DNA of 12,314 nucleotides from Deltaproteobacteria bacterium (GCA_029261905.1 JAJDAM010000549.1:1-12314); one strand, 5' to 3'. Shown: positions 1 through 5,771, numbered from the stretch's first letter. Numbers and translations are program-made. Notes: generated by a model from the letters alone, not told the origin.

Positions 1-290
1 CAGGTCTCACCGGTCTTGCGGTAGCGGGCCAGGTACTCGTCGTGTTGAGACTGATGCGGCTCGGGCATCAGAATCTTCACGTTCCGGCCGACGAGCTCGC
101 TCGGCTGGTAGCCGAAGATGTCGAGACAGGAATCGCTGGCGTCCTGAATCGTGCCCTTCGAATCGATCGAGACGAGGGCGTCCAACATGCCCGAGAGCAG
201 TGCGCGCAGACGTACCTCCCTCGCCTTCAGTTCCTCTTGCGCGCGCTCCAGCGCCGCGGATTGCTCGTCGGGATTTGTTGTTACTCTCAC
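1..290 (-). CDS. PAS-domain sensor protein, FixL-like (probable histidine kinase), 3' part beyond left edge
   Basis: Seen: on the minus strand a GTG at 290 opens a frame that runs off the left edge with about 96 residues visible. A charged, probably coiled-coil segment (residues about 9-33) leads into a PAS fold with SIDSKGTIQDAS, IFGYQPSELVGRNV and LMPEPHQSQHDEYLARYRKTGE. Family knowledge: this is the FixL-like PAS class. The H-D-x-Y-x-x-R stretch aligns with the helix carrying the proximal haem histidine of FixL (H200 and R206 in Bradyrhizobium), but many PAS domains without known haem share it. Inference: a sensor kinase pairing with the divergent sigma-54 response regulator; the kinase domain would lie outside the window. 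Start is uncertain: another in-frame GTG lies at 305-303, and neither has a strong ribosome site. Confidence 0.8.
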   Translation of the reverse strand, partial: MRVTTNPDEQSAALERAQEELKAREVRLRALLSGMLDALVSIDSKGTIQDASDSCLDIFGYQPSELVGRNVKILMPEPHQSQHDEYLARYRKTGET

Positions 291-306
291 TCGACGTGCT
301 CGCACT

Positions 307-338
307 CTGCGGGTTTTCCGCAGGCGGGCTCGACGAGC
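307..338. promoter_or_regulatory. Two palindromes in the divergent intergenic region
   Basis: The 78-base gap between the divergent PAS gene and the response-regulator gene holds CTGCGG-N5-CCGCAG (307-323) and, four bases further on, GCTCG-A-CGAGC (328-338). Both are exact. They sit where promoters for both genes must lie, so an operator role is plausible. On the minus strand the first could also form a leader hairpin about 16 bases before the GTG start. No T-run follows, so a terminator is unlikely. Function is inferred from position only. Confidence 0.4.
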
Positions 339-368
339 GCTTGAGCAAGCAGATTTGGGACGAGCCTC

Positions 369-1886
369 TTGAGCGGGAATCCAGAGACAGCAGACGAGGC
401 CATCCAAGCCGCTCGTCGCGAATTGGTTCCGTACGGGATCCTCGTCGTCGACGACGAGCCGGCGATTCTCGAATCGATCGAAATGACACTCGGTGGTGAC
501 TACCGCGTATTCACCGCGGAAAGCGGCCTCCGAGGGCTCGAAATCCTCGAGCGCGAAGAAATCGCGCTGATCATTTCGGACCAGGTCTTGCCCGAGATCT
601 CGGGTGTCGAGTTCCTCGAACGATCGATCGAAATCGAACCGCGCGCGATCCGCATCCTGCTGACCGGCTACGCCGATATCGGGTCGCTGACCCGCGCGGT
701 GAACGAAGGCAGGATCTACCGCTACATCGCAAAACCGTGGGAGCCCGACGAGATCCGGCTCACCGTCAAGCGTGCTCTCGAGACCTACGAACTCGCCGAC
801 GCTCTCGAGAAGGCAAACGCGAAGTTGCGTGCAGAGAACCTGTATCTCCGTCGTGAGGTCGAGCGCCGCTATTCGTTCGACCAGATCATCGGATCGAGTC
901 CGGTGATGCAGGAAATGTTCGACATGATGGAGAAGGTCGCGCAGACCGATGCGACGGTGCTCATCAATGGAGAGACCGGCACGGGCAAGGATCTCGTCGC
1001 CCGCGCCCTCCACTACACCGGCGATCGCAAGGATGCGCGATTCGTCGCACAGAACTGTGCCGCGCTGCCGGACACATTGCTCGAAAGCGAACTCTTCGGT
1101 CATCGCCGCGGCGCTTTCACCGGTGCTCACGCGGACAAGAAGGGCATGTTCGAGGTTGCACACGGTGGGACCATCTTCCTCGACGAGGTCGGAGAGACTC
1201 ATCCCGGAATGCAGGTTCGCTTGTTGCGTGTCTTGCAGGATGGTGAAATTCGCCCACTCGGATCGTCGGACACGAAGAATGTCGACGTTCGAATCATCGC
1301 GGCGACCAATCGCGACCTGCGCAAAGAGGTCGAGGAAGGTCGCTTTCGAGAGGACCTCTACTACCGCCTGCGCGTGGTCGAGATCGCGATGCCACCGCTG
1401 CGAGAGCGAGCCGTCGACGTCCCGGCACTCGCGCACCATTTCCTCGATCAGGTGAATCGGAAGATGAACCGCGAGGTCAAAGGCTTCACGAACGCGGCGA
1501 TGGATTGTCTGGTGCGATACGGCTGGCCGGGCAACGTCCGCGAACTCGAAAACGAAATCGAACGGACGCTGGCGCTGGCCGGTGGAGTCGAAACGATCAG
1601 CGAAGAGATGCTGTCGGAGTACATTCGCGAAACGCGCGTTCGGCAGGGCGACGGTAGCGGGAGGGCTTCGGCCGCCGGCTCTTCGGCATCGACGTTCAAT
1701 CGATCGGATTCAGCTCTCGATCCGTCGGTCGCAGGCATGGGGCTCAACGAGGCCGTCGACGCGCTGAAGGAGCAGATGATCCTCGAAGCGATCGAGTCGA
1801 CGGGAAGCAAGACTCGCGCGGCCGAGAAACTCGGGATCCCGCGGCAGTCACTGCAGAAGATGATGAAGAGATTGAATCTTCCGTAG
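369..1886 (+). CDS. Sigma-54-dependent response regulator (NtrC family)
   Basis: Activates sigma-54 RNA polymerase after phosphorylation of its receiver. Seen, 505 residues: receiver about 23-137 with acidic pocket D28/D29, phosphoacceptor D71 (ISDQVLPEISG), T99 (LLTGYAD) and K122 (IAKPW); a helical linker about 138-168; AAA+ domain with Walker A GETGTGKD (201-208), the sigma-54-contacting GAFTGA loop (248-253), Walker B TIFLDEVGE (268-276), FREDLYYRL and YGWPGNVREL; a low-complexity Ser/Ala linker; and a Fis-type HTH at the C-terminus (GSKTRAAEKLGIPRQSLQKMMKRL). All activation residues are present. Start: TTG at 369 is the first start codon after a stop at 342-344 and has GGGA eight bases upstream; the first in-frame ATG would fall inside the receiver. 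The receiver's TGYAD and KPW signature is more like those seen in HD-GYP-type regulators than in PrsR of PEP-CTERM systems. Targets are not shown by the sequence. Confidence 0.95.
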   Translation: MSGNPETADEAIQAARRELVPYGILVVDDEPAILESIEMTLGGDYRVFTAESGLRGLEILEREEIALIISDQVLPEISGVEFLERSIEIEPRAIRILLTGYADIGSLTRAVNEGRIYRYIAKPWEPDEIRLTVKRALETYELADALEKANAKLRAENLYLRREVERRYSFDQIIGSSPVMQEMFDMMEKVAQTDATVLINGETGTGKDLVARALHYTGDRKDARFVAQNCAALPDTLLESELFGHRRGAFTGAHADKKGMFEVAHGGTIFLDEVGETHPGMQVRLLRVLQDGEIRPLGSSDTKNVDVRIIAATNRDLRKEVEEGRFREDLYYRLRVVEIAMPPLRERAVDVPALAHHFLDQVNRKMNREVKGFTNAAMDCLVRYGWPGNVRELENEIERTLALAGGVETISEEMLSEYIRETRVRQGDGSGRASAAGSSASTFNRSDSALDPSVAGMGLNEAVDALKEQMILEAIESTGSKTRAAEKLGIPRQSLQKMMKRLNLP

Positions 1887-1944
1887 GCTGCGCAGTGGTG
1901 CGGCTCGCAACGAACCAGTACGCGACTCTTCATCGTGACTCTCC

Positions 1945-1995
1945 GCGAAATTTTCAGAAGTTTCGCCATGACCTGTTGTAGTGACCTGTTATTGT
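1945..1995 (+). promoter_or_regulatory. Promoter/operator region of the methyltransferase gene
   Basis: The 117-base gap after the response regulator holds an exact inverted repeat GCGAAA-N10-TTTCGC (1945-1966) followed by two copies of TGACCTGTT (1969-1977 and 1982-1990), 13 bases apart. A sigma-70-like pair ATGACC (1968-1973) and TATTGT (1990-1995), spacing 16, overlaps the direct repeats and would start transcription almost at the ATG at 2004. The E. coli Ada box (AAAGCGCA) is absent. Regulatory role is inferred. Confidence 0.35.
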
Positions 1996-2003
1996 GGATC
2001 GCG

Positions 2004-2528
2004 ATGGAGACGGTCCATATTTCTGAATTGAGTTCGCCGATCGGAAAACTCCGCGTCGCATCCACCGAACAAGGATTGGCGTATCTCGAGCTGCCCCACG
2101 CGAGTGGACGCGGCCTCGGCGCATGGTTGCAACGGCACGCACCGGATGCGGACTGCGATGCGGAGATTGGACGCAATCAACTCGCAATCGATCAGATTCT
2201 CGAGTATCTGGAGTCGGGTCGAACGAAGTTCGATGTGCCGCTCGATCTGCGCGGAACTCCGTTTCAAAAAGACGTCTGGTCGAGATTGCTCGAGATTCCG
2301 TATGGCGACAGTTGCAGCTACGCAGATGTCGCCCGTTCGGTGGGCCGTCCCAAAGCCGTCAGGGCAGTGGGGATGGCGAACGGTGCGAACCCGGTCGCTC
2401 TCATCGTGCCGTGTCACAGAGTGATCGCCGCCGACGGCTCACTCGGAGGCTATGGCGGAGGTGCCGATCTCAAGCGCAGGTTGCTCGCAATGGAGCAATC
2501 TCTTCCGTGTGAGTCGCGCTTGCTCTAG
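2004..2528 (+). CDS. ogt: Methylated-DNA--protein-cysteine methyltransferase (O6-alkylguanine-DNA alkyltransferase)
   Basis: Suicide repair enzyme that transfers the alkyl group of O6-alkylguanine to its own cysteine. Seen, 174 residues: N-terminal domain opening SELSSPIGKLRVA; C-terminal DNA-binding and catalytic domain with GTPFQKDVW, IPYGDSCSYADVA, RAVGMANGANP and the active-site motif IVPCHRVI (Cys137), then GGYGGG. R120 (RAVG) is the expected arginine finger, N129-P130 the Asn hinge. Length fits the Ogt/Ada-C family, with no AraC/Ada N-domain. Start: ATG 2004 gives the usual N-terminus; the frame is open back to a GTG at 1935, but the extra residues are not family-like. Ribosome site is weak (GGA at 1996-1998). 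It is transcribed alone or with little linkage to neighbours. The symbol covers ogt-like single-protein enzymes; the exact orthologue is not proven. Confidence 0.95.
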   Translation: METVHISELSSPIGKLRVASTEQGLAYLELPHASGRGLGAWLQRHAPDADCDAEIGRNQLAIDQILEYLESGRTKFDVPLDLRGTPFQKDVWSRLLEIPYGDSCSYADVARSVGRPKAVRAVGMANGANPVALIVPCHRVIAADGSLGGYGGGADLKRRLLAMEQSLPCESRLL

Positions 2529-2556
2529 AGCTTCGACCGGGGTCTCCCAGATCGCC

Positions 2557-2585
2557 TTGACGCTAATTTACTAGCAAGCTAGGTT
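2557..2585 (+). promoter_or_regulatory. Promoter with palindromic operator before the RHH/VOC unit
   Basis: TTGACG (2557-2562) and TAGGTT (2580-2585), spaced 17 bases, form a reasonable sigma-70-like promoter. An exact palindrome CTAGC-AA-GCTAG (2571-2582) fills the spacer end and the first bases of the -10. The following gene encodes a ribbon-helix-helix protein, a family that commonly binds such short palindromes and represses its own promoter. Predicted transcription start is within one or two bases of the GTG at 2594, so the message may be leaderless. Sites are read directly; their function is inferred. Confidence 0.55.
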
Positions 2586-2593
2586 TCGTCCTT

Positions 2594-2782
2594 GTGAAAT
2601 CCAACGACCCGCCGGTCAGGCAGTTCAACATTTATCTACCTCCGGGTTTGATCCGGCAGGTCAAACACCACGCGGTCGACACCGAACAATCGCTCTCGGC
2701 CATCGTCACAAAGGCACTGGTCGCGTACCTCGACTCGAACGCCCCCTCCGCAACCGAGACGGAAGAGACGGGAAAGGAGTAG
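2594..2782 (+). CDS. Small ribbon-helix-helix DNA-binding protein (CopG/Arc-like)
   Basis: A 62-residue protein. Seen: an N-terminal beta strand (RQFNIYLP, about 9-16), helix A (about 17-30), a turn, and helix B (SLSAIVTKALVAYLDS, about 34-49), then an acidic tail rich in Glu and Thr. This is the size and layout of dimeric RHH repressors. The GTG at 2594 is the only start codon after the in-frame stop at 2564-2566. There is no good ribosome site, which fits a leaderless message. Two bases separate its stop from the next ATG, and the ribosome site of the next gene lies in its last codons. Inference: autorepressor of the two-gene unit via the palindrome at 2571-2582. RHH proteins are often antitoxins, but the partner does not look like a toxin. 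Confidence 0.8.
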   Translation: MKSNDPPVRQFNIYLPPGLIRQVKHHAVDTEQSLSAIVTKALVAYLDSNAPSATETEETGKE

Positions 2783-2784
2783 TC

Positions 2785-3183
2785 ATGTCGACGGAAGGAT
2801 TCGCTGGCTTCTATATCGAAACGCGAAACTACGGCGCTACCGCGGCTTTCTGGCGCTCGCTGGGGTTCGTCAGCCAATTCGAGACCGATCACGGTTCCGG
2901 CCAGTGGCAGCACCCGTCCGGTCCTCCCTTTGTCTTCATCGCCGAACGAGGCGATCCGAGCCACACCCTGCTCTCCTATCCAGTGCTCGGCGTGGCCGAC
3001 TCCACTCGATTCTCACCCGATCGAGCTGCCGAATACGCCAGGCCCTTCGAGCCCCAGCATTGGGGTGTCGTCGAAGCTCTCGTCTTCGACCCGGATGGCC
3101 GCCTCGTGAGCCTGCAGGCTCCTGTCCCCGATGGACAGGGCACGCCCGACATGGATTCCCACCACCAGCAGAAGTACGGCTGA
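2785..3183 (+). CDS. VOC-superfamily (glyoxalase/dioxygenase-fold) protein
   Basis: A 132-residue protein of the vicinal-oxygen-chelate fold. Seen: a first beta strand and helix (GFYIETRNYGATAAFWRSLGF), the classic opening where the pseudo-substrate tracks F-x-x-LGF, and a closing strand FDPDGRLVSLQAP, which matches the DPDGN-x-x-x-L pattern of bleomycin-resistance and glyoxalase-like proteins. A His-rich tail (SHHQQKYG) ends it. The usual metal ligands are only partly evident, so metal binding and enzymatic activity are uncertain. Start ATG 2785 has a strong site AAAGGAG at 2773-2779, inside the end of the RHH gene, so the two are surely co-transcribed and probably translationally linked. 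The substrate cannot be named from sequence. Confidence 0.85.
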   Translation: MSTEGFAGFYIETRNYGATAAFWRSLGFVSQFETDHGSGQWQHPSGPPFVFIAERGDPSHTLLSYPVLGVADSTRFSPDRAAEYARPFEPQHWGVVEALVFDPDGRLVSLQAPVPDGQGTPDMDSHHQQKYG

Positions 3184-3473
3184 CGACAGACCTCCGAGCC
3201 ACCGCTCGTTCGGCTGAAACCTGATCTCTCAGGATCTGCGCACACTCATTGCGCCAACCCCCAACTCTCCCACGTCAGCCGCGAATCATGCCCAGAAGCG
3301 CGTCGAAGCCCCCGCGGGGTGCGGCGAGAGACACAATTTCGCCCCGATTGGAATTTTCTCGCGATTTTCTGACTTCGCCGACCACTCCTTTCCAGCACAC
3401 AGCGCTCCATCCGTGCCCCGGCCCGGATTGGGCGCGATCGAGCACTGGGCTGTTGTGAGGAGCGGGGAAGCTG
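3184..3473. other. 290-base intergenic region before the PEP-CTERM pair
   Basis: No convincing gene. It holds two weak hairpins just after the VOC stop: CGAGC-N4-GCTCG (3195-3208) and CCTGA-N4-TCAGG (3220-3233), neither followed by T's. A 10-base palindrome CCCCGCGGGG lies at 3310-3319. An A/T-rich patch (about 3334-3375) carries ATTTTCT twice, 11 bases apart (3353-3359, 3364-3370), and is the likeliest promoter zone. A GG-N10-GC spacing at 3430-3443 recalls a sigma-54 -24/-12 element, but the CAC and TT parts of the consensus are missing. Confidence 0.5.
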
Positions 3474-4193
3474 ATGATCTACTGCCGAAATGCCCTGATA
3501 TGGGCGGTCGTATTGACCGCCACTGCGGGGTTCGCCGCGACTTCGAATGCGGCGCTGTTCAACATGCAGCAGCTCGTCGACGGCGCGTCCTTCCACTCCC
3601 CGGATGGGACGCTTCATTTCAGCGATTTCTCCTTCGACGTTTTGACCGAGACGACGCTCAGTCCGGATTTCTCGGATTACGAAATCGTGGTCGACGAGAA
3701 CCTTTCTGCAGACGGTTTTCGGTTGGTCGGCTCGATCCTCGTCGGTGGCGCTGACTCGGGCAGGCTCTCACTCGGCTACACCGTCACGGCGAACGTCGGC
3801 CAGATCACTGCAGCCGGGTTGTTCTTCAACGGTGTAGCGCTCGGCCAGGGCGCCAGTGCGATCGTCAAGGCGGCGTTCTTCAGCGTACCCAGCGGCGTCG
3901 AGATGACCGGCAACGAAGTAGAGGTCTTCTCGATCGGAGGCGGGGTGGCAGACATCACCGATGAGAGCCAAATCGATTTCACGAACTTCGCCGACAACTA
4001 TTTCAGCTTGCGCGTCGAGAACGACATCGACGTGGTGAGTGCAGGCGGCATCTTCGCGTCAATCTCGGTGATTGACCAACACTTTCCGACGGTGCCGGTG
4101 CCGGAGCCCGGCACCGCGGCGCTGCTCGGGTTCGGTCTGATGGGTGTCGGAGCGATGCGGTCGCGTACTCGACGCCTAACGCGATTTCACTGA
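3474..4193 (+). CDS. PEP-CTERM sorting-domain protein (paralogue 1)
   Basis: Exported protein of 239 residues, expected to be anchored and then cleaved by an exosortase. Seen: a signal peptide 1-26 (hydrophobic core IWAVVLTATAGFA, cleavage after TSNA); a beta-rich domain from about 40 (DGTLHFSDFSF...) with many Gly, Asp and Val; and a C-terminal tripartite signal with VPVPEPGT (PEP at 210-212), a short hydrophobic helix and the basic cluster RSRTRR before a five-residue tail. Start ATG 3474 has GGGGAAG close upstream and AGGAG at 3458-3462. It is followed by a second PEP-CTERM gene whose central domain is clearly related. Such proteins usually go to the surface or extracellular matrix with exopolysaccharide; the role of this one is unknown, and no exosortase is in view. 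Confidence 0.9.
   Translation: MIYCRNALIWAVVLTATAGFAATSNAALFNMQQLVDGASFHSPDGTLHFSDFSFDVLTETTLSPDFSDYEIVVDENLSADGFRLVGSILVGGADSGRLSLGYTVTANVGQITAAGLFFNGVALGQGASAIVKAAFFSVPSGVEMTGNEVEVFSIGGGVADITDESQIDFTNFADNYFSLRVENDIDVVSAGGIFASISVIDQHFPTVPVPEPGTAALLGFGLMGVGAMRSRTRRLTRFH
4096..4116 (+). repeat. Strong hairpin formed by the codons of the PEP motif
   Basis: CGGTGCCGG (4096-4104) and CCGGCACCG (4108-4116) are exact reverse complements around a 3-base loop. They fall exactly on the codons for the V-P-E-P-G-T part of the first PEP-CTERM signal. Probably a by-product of G+C-rich codon choice for Pro, Gly and Thr, though a translational pause before the sorting helix is possible. The second PEP-CTERM gene lacks it. 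Confidence 0.5.
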
Positions 4194-4248
4194 GTTGATG
4201 AGTTTCCCTTCGAGGCTACCTTTCCTGCTGGATTTTTCTGAGGCTCCT

Positions 4249-4842
4249 ATGATCAAGCGAATGCTCAAGCGAACCTACCTTCTCGCGACTCTGTCCACGC
4301 TGCTCACTTTGGGTGCAGTAGGGACCGCGCAAGCACTCGCCGACTTCTCTTCGCTCGACGGCTCGCTCGAGTTCAAGAATTTCGTGCTGAGCGATGCGGA
4401 CGAATCGGTCTATCAATTCGTCCCGATCGATCACGGATTCACGATCATCATGCTCGACGGTGCACTTCCGAACCTCGACCTGAACGTCGTGTACGAAGTT
4501 CATTCGAGTGGGGCCGCGATCACGAGTGCCGGACTCAGCTTCGATGCTGTTGCCGGAGGCGGGGTGGCCAATGTGGTCGAGGTGTACAGCGCAGGGCCGA
4601 ACCTGACGGTCTTCGAAACGGTGAGCCTGTCTCGGCCTTCTGCTTCCAGCGACTTCGCTCCCGTCAGCTGGCTGACCGCGGACAAAGACATTTCGATTTC
4701 CTTCGTGGGCGACCCGCAGATCTTCAGTGTGACGCAAACTTACGGAAACCCGGTTCCCGAGCCCGCTTCTGCGTTGCTGTTCGGCATCGGCGCCGGAACG
4801 GTAGGGCTGGCGATTCGTCGCCGAGGCGACGCCAGCCGCTAG
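4249..4842 (+). CDS. PEP-CTERM sorting-domain protein (paralogue 2)
   Basis: Exported protein of 197 residues. Seen: a signal peptide with a basic start (MIKRMLKR) and hydrophobic core, cleaved near ALA (about residue 32); a beta-rich domain (DGSLEFKNFVLSDAD..., ITSAGLSFDAVAGGG...); and the C-terminal signal NPVPEPAS (PEP at 170-172), a Gly-rich hydrophobic helix and RRR. It aligns with the preceding gene over most of the body (DGTLHFSDF with DGSLEFKNF, ITAAGLFFNGVALG with ITSAGLSFDAVAGG), so the pair arose by duplication. Start: ATG 4249 is chosen because TGAGG (4239-4243) lies five bases upstream and a proper signal peptide begins there. The frame is open 18 codons further to 4195, which would put a non-basic stretch before the signal. 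Only 55 bases separate it from paralogue 1, so one transcript is likely. Confidence 0.9.
   Translation: MIKRMLKRTYLLATLSTLLTLGAVGTAQALADFSSLDGSLEFKNFVLSDADESVYQFVPIDHGFTIIMLDGALPNLDLNVVYEVHSSGAAITSAGLSFDAVAGGGVANVVEVYSAGPNLTVFETVSLSRPSASSDFAPVSWLTADKDISISFVGDPQIFSVTQTYGNPVPEPASALLFGIGAGTVGLAIRRRGDASR
4805..4837 (+). repeat. Long hairpin over the end of PEP-CTERM paralogue 2
   Basis: Outer arms GGCTGG (4805-4810) and CCAGCC (4832-4837) enclose inner arms CGTCGCC (4816-4822) and GGCGACG (4825-4831) with a 2-base loop; the 5' side has a 5-base bulge. Thirteen G+C-rich pairs end three bases before the TAG stop codon. There is no T-run, so it is not a standard intrinsic terminator. It may protect the 3' end of the transcript, help Rho-dependent ending, or simply follow from the Arg/Gly/Ala codons. 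Confidence 0.45.
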
Positions 4843-4998
4843 CTCGCGTAGCTCTTCCAGGTCGTCGAATCTCAGCAGCAAAGTGCCTGAGAGGTTCTCG
4901 GATTCCGACGCCCTCTTCCCACCCGCCCGCTTCCAGTCCCACCGCTCCCAGCCAGAGCCGATCGTTTCGCAACGTCGCTCCGGCTAGACTCCACAACA

Positions 4999-5013
4999 AT
5001 CGGCGAAGCCGAT
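4999..5013 (+). promoter_or_regulatory. Inverted repeat upstream of the hydrolase gene
   Basis: ATCGGC-GAA-GCCGAT, an exact 6-base inverted repeat, lies seven bases before the ribosome site GGAGG (5021-5025) of the hydrolase gene. It may be an operator or a 5' leader hairpin. The remainder of the 188-base gap (4843-5030) is C-rich and shows no gene and no clear promoter. Confidence 0.3.
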
Positions 5014-5030
5014 CGGTTTGGGAGGACGCG

Positions 5031-5771
5031 ATGGAATGGGGCCGCAGCGCGACCCACAAGGGAGTGCAAGAGCGTGACTTCACCGTCACGTGTAACGAGC
5101 GAACGGTTCCGGGTGTGCTCTGGACGCCCGAGCACACCGGCATGCCGACATCGCTCGTACTGATGGGCCACGGTGGCAGCGGGCACAAGCGAGAATCCCA
5201 TCTGGTTTCGCTTGCTCGCCGTTTCGTTCGACACAACGGAATTGCTGCGGCATCGATCGACGGGCCGGCCCACGGAGACAGAAAACCCGAAGGAGCAGAC
5301 GCCGAGCCGCTCGCCGAGCGCAGGCGTCGCTTCCTTGGTGAAGGCGTGACCGATTCCATGGTCGAGGATTGGAAGGCCACCCTCGACGCGCTTCACCAAC
5401 TTCCGGAACTCGGACCCGGTCGCGTCGGCTACTGGGGTCTGTCGATGGGAACGATGTTCGGGCTTCCGTTGGTGGCGGCCGAACCACGGATCGACGCCGC
5501 GGTCTTGGGGTTGATGGGCACCGCATTCGTCAACGGAAACCGTCTACGCAAGGACGCCGCCGACGTCACGTGCCCGGTTCTCTTCCTGCAGCAGTGGGAC
5601 GATGAACTCGTCGATCGCGAGTCGGTCGGCGATCTGTTCGGTGCACTCGCGACGAACGACAAGGTTCTTCACGCCAATCCCGGCCTTCATTCCGCGGTCC
5701 CACCGAAAGAATTCCAGTTCACGCAAGCGTTTCTTGCCAGCCATCTCGCGCCGACGATCGATCGATCGTGA
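5031..5771 (+). CDS. Alpha/beta hydrolase (dienelactone-hydrolase-like)
   Basis: Probable serine esterase or hydrolase, cytoplasmic (no signal peptide). Seen, 246 residues: an oxyanion-hole strand LVLMGHGGSGHK (about 42-53); ASIDGPAHGDR (about 74-84), typical of this fold; nucleophile elbow GLSMG (Ser138); an acid on the strand PVLFLQQWDDELVDRES (D190 or D191); and catalytic His220 in PGLHSAVP. The triad is complete, and the spacing fits small single-domain hydrolases. Start ATG 5031 is set by GGAGG at 5021-5025. Its TGA overlaps the GTG of the next gene, so the two are translationally coupled. Family and motif evidence do not give the substrate; the link to a TAXI-type binding protein could mean that both serve the same small molecule, but that is inference. 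Confidence 0.9.
   Translation: MEWGRSATHKGVQERDFTVTCNERTVPGVLWTPEHTGMPTSLVLMGHGGSGHKRESHLVSLARRFVRHNGIAAASIDGPAHGDRKPEGADAEPLAERRRRFLGEGVTDSMVEDWKATLDALHQLPELGPGRVGYWGLSMGTMFGLPLVAAEPRIDAAVLGLMGTAFVNGNRLRKDAADVTCPVLFLQQWDDELVDRESVGDLFGALATNDKVLHANPGLHSAVPPKEFQFTQAFLASHLAPTIDRS
5754..5769 (+). repeat. 16-base perfect palindrome over the hydrolase/TAXI junction
   Basis: ACGATCGATCGATCGT is its own reverse complement and holds three CGATCG units in overlap. It covers the last codons of the hydrolase and the first two bases of the GTG start of the next gene. In RNA it could fold with a 4-base loop and mask that start until the upstream ribosome arrives, which would strengthen coupling. It also fits the general excess of CGATCG in the window. 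Confidence 0.5.

Noticed and set aside
7..489. Minus-strand open frame of 160 codons over the left end
   Set aside because: Composition is almost all Arg, Ser, Gly and Pro; the adjacent frame encodes the real PAS domain, and the other end lies inside the response-regulator gene.
369..1886. PrsR-type regulator of the PEP-CTERM/exosortase system
   Set aside because: The domain order is the same, but the receiver signature (ISDQ, TGYAD, IAKPW) differs from what I remember of PrsR and the divergent sensor is PAS-based; general NtrC-family naming is safer.
1935..2003. Longer alkyltransferase starting at GTG 1935 or ATG 1969
   Set aside because: The added residues are Cys/Leu-rich and unlike the family, while ATG 2004 gives the expected N-terminus just before SSPIG.
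2594..3183. Toxin-antitoxin operon
   Set aside because: The first gene fits an RHH antitoxin, but the second has a VOC fold and not a RelE, PIN, GNAT or other toxin fold, and it is longer than most RelE-type toxins.
4870..4920. Minus-strand CTCTCAGGCA near a short stem, like the core of a glycine riboswitch (plus-strand GCCTGAGAGG also recalls TPP elements)
   Set aside because: The ACCGAAGG-type partner segment and the following AAAGGACAG are missing, no TPP ACCTGATC core is present, and on the minus strand the element would lead only into the antisense of the PEP-CTERM gene.
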